Of a DNA stretch of 64,000 nt, positions 59,662 through 64,000 are shown piece after piece. The notes beneath the pieces were generated by a model. That model did not search any database and was not told the origin of the DNA. It saw only the letters and a list, made by a program, of their open reading frames with translations. The first letter of the stretch is position 1; each line of letters starts with the position of its first letter. A program made the translations under genes and the position numbers. The stretch is from Acrocarpospora macrocephala (GTDB lineage Bacteria; Actinomycetota; Actinomycetes; Streptosporangiales; Streptosporangiaceae). Location of the stretch: NCBI RefSeq assembly GCF_009687865.1, contig NZ_BLAE01000020.1, forward strand, positions 124,001 through 188,000, read 5' to 3'.

Positions 59662-59865
59662 TTACTCGGCGATTTTGGTGCGTTCGGACCATTGGAACAC
59701 CGGGAGATTCTCTCCGTCGAGCTCCAGGAACTCACCGTTGTGGACGAAGTGCTCATACCCCGAGCCGAGGAGAATCTTCACCTTCTCGTAACCGTCGTCC
59801 GCCGGCCGCACGCGGCCGTGTTTGAACTCCGGTCCACCGTCGAGCACTATTCTTGTACTGGTCAC
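59662..59865 (-). CDS. Small DUF5988-like protein
   Basis: 67-aa protein from GTG 59865, with GGGAGG seven bases upstream. The sequence (VKILLGSGYEHFVHNGEFLEL, then FQWSERTKIAE) resembles the small DUF5988 family as I remember it from actinomycete biosynthetic clusters. No membrane segment or signal peptide is visible. Function unknown. It sits between the PAS-LuxR activator and the cold-shock-domain gene on the same strand. Confidence 0.75.
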   Translation of the reverse strand: MTSTRIVLDGGPEFKHGRVRPADDGYEKVKILLGSGYEHFVHNGEFLELDGENLPVFQWSERTKIAE

Positions 59866-59957
59866 GATGACACCTCCCTGACAATGGCAGGCCTATGGAG
59901 AGAATGTGATCGGATCAAGCCATCGGATCAATGGCCTGTCCCGTCGGCCACCTGGAC

Positions 59958-60650
59958 CTATTTCACGAACTCGGGCAGCACCCGGGGCGGCCAGGAGCCG
60001 AGCCGGAAAATGCCCATGGAGTATGCCTTGGACACCAGGGCCGGGCGGTTGCTGGCCTTCATCTTTCGCAGCAGCGTCGTCACGTGGTATTCCACACCGC
60101 CGCGGCTGAGATAAAGCATCGACGCGAGCTGCACGGTCGACACGCCCGCCGCGACCCCTTCGATGACGCGTGCTTCCATGGTGCTCAGCAACTTCTTCCG
60201 GCCGATCAGCAGGTCGTCTCGCTGCTCCCGGTCGGGCCGCACCAGCACCATGATGCTCTCGACATAGCCGGCCTCTCCGTGCAGCGCGAGGCCGGTCAGC
60301 TCACCCCCGAGCACGGTGTGGTCCGGCCGTACGGCGAGGACGCGTTCTTCGAACCGGGCGCGGTGGTGGTCGGTCAGCCGGGTGAACTGCTGTCCCATCT
60401 TGTCGCGGACGCTCGGATGCAGCAGTTCGCAGAACGCCCGGCCACGGATGTCCGCCAGGGATCGCCCGAACTGCCGGGTGAATTCGAGATTCGCCTCGAT
60501 TACTCTGGTCGAGTGGTCGAGACTCGCCACGCATATTCCCGGCTGGTCGAGGAATGAACGGTACTGGCCTATACTGTCATTGACTTCTTGACCAACCGGC
60601 AGAAATACCGGTTCCTCATCAATGAGGGCGGCTCCGACATCGATGCTCAT
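59958..60650 (-). CDS. PAS-LuxR transcriptional activator (PimM/NysRIV/AmphRIV-like)
   Basis: 230-aa regulator. The N-terminal half is a PAS domain (FLDQPGICVASLDHSTRVIE onward). The C-terminus is a LuxR helix-turn-helix (TMEARVIEGVAAGVSTVQLA, LSRGGVEYHVTTLLRKMK) ending in the WPPRV tail typical of polyene PAS-LuxR regulators. PimM-type proteins bind operators in PKS and tailoring gene promoters; two candidate sites are at 22735-22750 and 53826-53841. The start is chosen at ATG 60650, with GAGGAG about 12 bp upstream. An in-frame ATG at 60725 would add 25 residues but has no visible ribosome site. Confidence 0.92.
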   Translation of the reverse strand: MSIDVGAALIDEEPVFLPVGQEVNDSIGQYRSFLDQPGICVASLDHSTRVIEANLEFTRQFGRSLADIRGRAFCELLHPSVRDKMGQQFTRLTDHHRARFEERVLAVRPDHTVLGGELTGLALHGEAGYVESIMVLVRPDREQRDDLLIGRKKLLSTMEARVIEGVAAGVSTVQLASMLYLSRGGVEYHVTTLLRKMKASNRPALVSKAYSMGIFRLGSWPPRVLPEFVK

Positions 60651-60833
60651 CTGATGACCACTCTCCTCTGGTGACAGACGATGCTCTGTTAGCTTCGGAG
60701 CAACGATCGAATGATCTATTTGCATGATATTAACCCGCCCGAAACCAAGTCAACACAGATGCGGCACAAACGGTAAAAGACTGTGGTATGCAAGAGGGTT
60801 GGTTCGGAGCTTGCGGTGCGGCCGTGCGGTCGC

Positions 60834-60847
60834 GTTCGGTACCGAAC
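60834..60847. promoter_or_regulatory. 14-bp perfect palindrome, candidate operator
   Basis: GTTCGGTACCGAAC reads the same on both strands. It lies about 185 bp upstream of the preferred PAS-LuxR start. A dimeric regulator site is plausible, but the protein that binds it is unknown. Confidence 0.45.
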
Positions 60848-60874
60848 TCCCGCTGCTCATGACGGTTCGCGTCC

Positions 60875-60894
60875 GTGCCGCGGAAAAGCGGCAC
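60875..60894. other. Hairpin-forming inverted repeat
   Basis: GTGCCGC (60875-60881), loop GGAAAA, GCGGCAC (60888-60894): a perfect 7-bp stem with no T-run. It could be an operator, a leader-RNA hairpin or chance. Confidence 0.4.
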
Positions 60895-61004
60895 CGGAGC
60901 CGGCCGGCAGGCCATTTAAAATTAAAGTATCGCAGATCGCGTAGGGCCGGCGAACGGCGAAGCCCGTCGCCGCCGGGGCGGTTCCGCGGCGACCCGCACC
61001 GCCG

Positions 61005-61027
61005 GAAAAAATAAAGGCGCGGCCTTT
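61005..61027 (-). terminator. Rho-independent terminator of the LAL regulator gene
   Basis: On the minus strand, just after the stop at 61035, the sequence reads AAAGGC-CGC-GCCTTT followed by ATTTTTT. This is a 6-bp stem with a true T-run, which ends the LAL transcript before the PAS-LuxR gene. Confidence 0.75.
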
Positions 61028-61034
61028 GTGTGGC

Positions 61035-63857
61035 CTATTCGCCAGTGTTCGGTGCGCTCAACTCTTCGATGAGCGCCGCCCGGCCGCTCACCCCGAGCTT
61101 GCGATAAGTGCTCGTCAGACTTTTTTCGACGGCCCGGCGGGTCACCCCGAGAGAATCGGCGATCTGCTGATTTGTCCAGCCCTGCAGCACGAAGGCGACG
61201 ACCGTTTCCTCAGCCTTGGTCAGATCACCGCGTTCCGACACGACCAGCCGCAGCGCCGGGCCGTTCAATTCCGAATCCTCGTCGCCCTCGGCCCAAGAAA
61301 CGCCCCGTTCCTGGGCGATCCGCCTGCCCTCGGAGCTGAACTCCGCCGCGCTGCCGGAACCTGTTTCGGCAAGCCTTCTGCCGAGGAGCGTGAGCGCCCG
61401 GGACAGCTCGATCCGATCCTCAGAGCAGCGAAGCGTGTCGACGGCCCGGCGAAGGAGGTCGACACCCTCCGGACCCGGGGTGATCATGCCACGCAGCCGC
61501 AGCGCGCGGCCGCAGGCCGCGGGTGCGCCCCAGGCCCGGGCGAAGACGTGCTCCTCCTCGGCCAGCTCGGCCGCGAGCTGCGTGCGCCCGAGCCGGTGAC
61601 TCACCGCCGCGGCCCACACCCGCCAGGGGTACAGCGCCGTGTTCGTCCATCCGCAGCGCGACAACTGCTTGCCACTGTCGAGGAACCTGTCCAGCGCGGC
61701 AGGCAGATCACCCCGTACCGTGTCCAGCATCCCCCGCACCATGCGATGCGCGACGAGCACGCGGAGGTCGCCGTTCTCCGGGCTTGTCTGGATCACTCGC
61801 TCGCCCAGTTCGACGTCCCGTGTTTCGAGCGCGACCATGGCGAGCGTCCAGATGGCCAGCGTCGTCGCCTCCGGCCAGGCCGGGTCGGCGTTGTCGAGCA
61901 CGCTCAGCGCGGCGCTCTTCGCCTGGGGCAGCTGTCCTGACGCGCGAAGGACCGCGCTCCGCTCCGCGTTGACCAGCGCGGTGACTCCCTCGGGTGCCTG
62001 GCACTGCGCCTGGTCCCGCGCCGCGTCCAGCCACTGGGCCACCGGTGCCGCCGCGTCGGCGAGCACAAGGGCCGGGATCAGCAGGGGGAGGGCGGTGTAG
62101 GCGTGCCCGGCGCGCGGCGCCTCGCGCTCCAGGATCCGGGTGCCCAGGACGGAGATCTCACCGGCCGTGACCCCGCCGGCCACGGCCGCCGCGTACGCGA
62201 GCACGGCCAGCAGTTCGCGCCCCGCACCGGTGGAGACCGGCGCATCCGCGCCGAACCCCCACAACCGGTCGGCCGCCACGCCGAGCTGCGCGGGGTCCTG
62301 GAGACGGAGGTAGCGGGTACGGGCTTCCAGTCGCAGGGCGAGATCGCCCCCGGCGTACGCCGAGCCGAGGTCGTGCAGCCGGCGCGACGTGTCCTGAACG
62401 AGCGCGTCCAGCGACGGGTTGCCCGCCGCGAGCGCGGGCGGGATCCACAGTGCCGCCGCCGCGCGTTCCGTCGCCGAGGTGAGCATCGGCACGGCCTGCG
62501 CGATGTGCGTGACCGAGGACGCGAGGTCGAACCCCCGCTCGGCGGCGGCCAGGTCGACCAGGCGCCGGCCCCGGACCTCGCTGTCGGGCGGGCTGTGCAG
62601 CAGCGCGTGCCGGAGATAGCGAACCGCCTCCCGCGCGCGGCCGCGTTCGAGCGCGGTACCGGCGGCCGCCCGCAGCGTGTCGATCTCCCACGGCTCGTAC
62701 CCGGAGGTGACCAGCAGGAGCTGGTCGGCGACATGCTCGGCCGGGTGCCCGGCGTTGTGCAGCAGCGCCGCCGCCCGGCGGTGCAGCAAGGTTCGCGTGT
62801 TGACGCTCATCGCCGATTCGATGCCGTGCCGCACGCTCTGGTGGACGAACAGCGGGGAGTCACCGGGGGCGAGCAGCCCGAGGCGATCCAGGGTCTGCGT
62901 CGCGGACTTGTAGTCGATGCTGTCCAGGCCGGCGAGTTCGCTGACGAGCTCTGGCTCGGCCAGGTCTCCGAACACGACCATCGCCTGCGCGAGCTCCCGG
63001 ACGATCGCGGGCTGGATGCTGAGGCAGAACATGCGCCGGTCGCGCAGGAGCGGCTGGCTCGCGTCGTGCAGCTCACCGGCCTGCGACGCGACCGGGTGGA
63101 AGCCGGCCGTGCGCAGCCCGCGAAGCATCGCGACCAGTGACGCGGGGTTCCCACCGGACACCTGGTGACAGGCCCGGGCGAAGTCGGGGTCGCACGGCTC
63201 CCCGAACTCCTCGCCGATCAACTGGCGCACTCCCCCGGTGGACAGCGGCATCGGGTACAGCGTGCGAGCCGCCGAGGCGGCGATCTCTCTGAGCAGCATC
63301 TGGTCGGAGGCCGCGCATTCCTCCGACCACGCTCCGGCGACCAGAACCCGGGCGCCGCCCAGACGCTTGGCGAGGTACGCCAGCCAGCGCAGGGACAGCG
63401 GGTCCGCCCACTGGAGGTCGTCAACCATGATCAGCAGGGCTTGGTCCTTGCTCAGATTGACGAGGAGCGAGTTCAGGCCCTGCAGGATCGCCTCTTGCCC
63501 GAGCGACTGGTAGGAGCCGATGGACCACGACCCGCCGAAGAACATCTCCCGCACCATGCTCGCCCCGCCCCCGAAGCAGGCCGCCCAGAGGGCCTCCGGC
63601 GCTCCGGCCACGAGCGGTTCGAACAGCTGCTGGGCGATGCCGAAGGTGAAGTCCTGTTCGACCAGCGTGCCGCTGGCGCGAAGGACCCGCGCGTGCGGGG
63701 CGGCCGCGTCGGCGACGGAGCGCAGCAGGGCCGACTTGCCGGCACCGGGCGAACCGATGACGACCATCATGGATCCGTCACCCGCCACGGCCAGGCGGAG
63801 CGCCTGTTCCGCGCGCGCCAGCTCCTTTCCACGTTCCAGCAGCATGGAGTCAGTCAC
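61035..63857 (-). CDS. LAL-family LuxR regulator (NysR/AmphR-like)
   Basis: 940-aa large ATP-binding LuxR regulator. Walker A GSPGAGKS is at residues 35-42 and Walker B LLIMVDD ends at Asp146-Asp147. A long helical central region follows, and the C-terminal LuxR helix-turn-helix (about 875-930) contains WTNQQIADSLGVTRRAVEKS. Nystatin and amphotericin clusters encode several regulators of this size that activate PKS and early genes. It starts at GTG 63857, overlapping the upstream regulator gene by 8 bp; ATG 63845 is an alternative. A T-tailed terminator follows the stop. Confidence 0.93.
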   Translation of the reverse strand: MTDSMLLERGKELARAEQALRLAVAGDGSMMVVIGSPGAGKSALLRSVADAAAPHARVLRASGTLVEQDFTFGIAQQLFEPLVAGAPEALWAACFGGGASMVREMFFGGSWSIGSYQSLGQEAILQGLNSLLVNLSKDQALLIMVDDLQWADPLSLRWLAYLAKRLGGARVLVAGAWSEECAASDQMLLREIAASAARTLYPMPLSTGGVRQLIGEEFGEPCDPDFARACHQVSGGNPASLVAMLRGLRTAGFHPVASQAGELHDASQPLLRDRRMFCLSIQPAIVRELAQAMVVFGDLAEPELVSELAGLDSIDYKSATQTLDRLGLLAPGDSPLFVHQSVRHGIESAMSVNTRTLLHRRAAALLHNAGHPAEHVADQLLLVTSGYEPWEIDTLRAAAGTALERGRAREAVRYLRHALLHSPPDSEVRGRRLVDLAAAERGFDLASSVTHIAQAVPMLTSATERAAAALWIPPALAAGNPSLDALVQDTSRRLHDLGSAYAGGDLALRLEARTRYLRLQDPAQLGVAADRLWGFGADAPVSTGAGRELLAVLAYAAAVAGGVTAGEISVLGTRILEREAPRAGHAYTALPLLIPALVLADAAAPVAQWLDAARDQAQCQAPEGVTALVNAERSAVLRASGQLPQAKSAALSVLDNADPAWPEATTLAIWTLAMVALETRDVELGERVIQTSPENGDLRVLVAHRMVRGMLDTVRGDLPAALDRFLDSGKQLSRCGWTNTALYPWRVWAAAVSHRLGRTQLAAELAEEEHVFARAWGAPAACGRALRLRGMITPGPEGVDLLRRAVDTLRCSEDRIELSRALTLLGRRLAETGSGSAAEFSSEGRRIAQERGVSWAEGDEDSELNGPALRLVVSERGDLTKAEETVVAFVLQGWTNQQIADSLGVTRRAVEKSLTSTYRKLGVSGRAALIEELSAPNTGE

Positions 63858-64000
63858 CCACGTTCCGCGCCGCCGGGATCGAGGCCAGGCGCGAGCCGAG
63901 CTCGTTACGGCTGGTGACGGCGAGCTTGCGGTAGATCCCGGTCAGCCGCAGCTCCACGGTTCGCACGCTCACCGACAGGATGCTCGCGATGGAGGCGTTG
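63850..64000 (-). CDS. C-terminal fragment of a second LuxR-type regulator, 5' end outside the window
   Basis: The last 49 codons of a gene entering from the right edge, with a TGA stop at 63850-63852. They encode the second half of a LuxR helix-turn-helix (ASIASILSVSVRTVELRLTG, then YRKLAVTSRNEL) and a short tail. The HTH type and the 8-bp overlap with the following LAL gene suggest another LAL regulator in the same operon, as in nystatin-type clusters with tandem regulators. Confidence 0.88.
   Translation of the reverse strand, partial: NASIASILSVSVRTVELRLTGIYRKLAVTSRNELGSRLASIPAARNVGD

Larger units (their letters stand above)
60651..61034. promoter_or_regulatory. Intergenic control region upstream of the PAS-LuxR gene
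   Basis: About 384 bp without a credible gene. From the LAL end it holds a terminator (61005-61027), an AT-rich patch (60914-60930, unusual for this GC-rich DNA), a hairpin (60875-60894) and a perfect palindrome (60834-60847). The promoter of the PAS-LuxR gene should lie here. Confidence 0.7.

Noticed and set aside
1-64000. tRNA, rRNA, CRISPR arrays, insertion sequences, attachment sites, replication origins
   Set aside because: None seen. No transposase or integrase coding sequence, no clustered short spaced repeats and no recognisable structural RNA were found by reading.

Overview
High-GC actinomycete DNA holding the core of a large modular type I polyketide (macrolide) cluster. The gene set is that of mycosamine-bearing polyene macrolides of the nystatin/amphotericin/pimaricin kind: a six-module PKS with the NysI/AmphI domain order, a NysDI/AmphDI-like glycosyltransferase, a P450 with its own [3Fe-4S] ferredoxin, a GDP-mannose 4,6-dehydratase, a PimM-like PAS-LuxR activator and LAL-type LuxR regulators. 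A complete methoxymalonyl-ACP cassette (FkbG, H, I, J and K types), which I do not associate with that family, sits beside them. The genus cannot be fixed from this sequence.

Layout. (1) 1-22551, minus: giant PKS 'A', open for 7517 codons without a stop and running off the left edge. It holds three complete modules and most of a fourth. (2) 22552-22890: divergent control region. (3) 22891-25665, plus: glycosyltransferase, P450, ferredoxin. (4) 25691-25724: perfect 15-bp hairpin between convergent genes. (5) 25728-53768, minus: PKS 'B', 9346 aa, six modules. (6) 53769-53910: divergent control region. (7) 53911-54579, plus: O-methyltransferase. (8) 54576-58982, minus: tight operon gmd - fkbK - fkbJ - fkbI - fkbH. 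(9) 59024-60650, minus: cold-shock-domain protein, a 67-aa DUF5988-like protein, PAS-LuxR activator. (10) 60651-61034: intergenic region with a 14-bp palindrome, a hairpin and a terminator. (11) 61035-64000, minus: one complete LAL regulator and the C-terminus of a second.

How it works together. PKS B should build C=C, OH, OH (with a methyl branch from methylmalonate), OH, C=O, OH. This is the order of the C21-C11 polyol/ketone stretch of amphotericin-type macrolides; the ketone comes from a KR that has lost its catalytic Tyr. The methyl branch is the expected substrate of the P450/ferredoxin pair (methyl to carboxyl). The dehydratase feeds GDP-mycosamine synthesis and the glycosyltransferase attaches the sugar. 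PKS A adds OH (its DH has Tyr for the catalytic His), C=C, then two fully reduced units, one from methylmalonate. None of the ten acyltransferase domains in view is obviously dedicated to methoxymalonyl-ACP, so that extender unit is orphaned within the window. Two CTAGTGAT-containing 16-mers in the two divergent PKS control regions resemble the PimM operator, which suggests that the PAS-LuxR protein drives both PKS genes.
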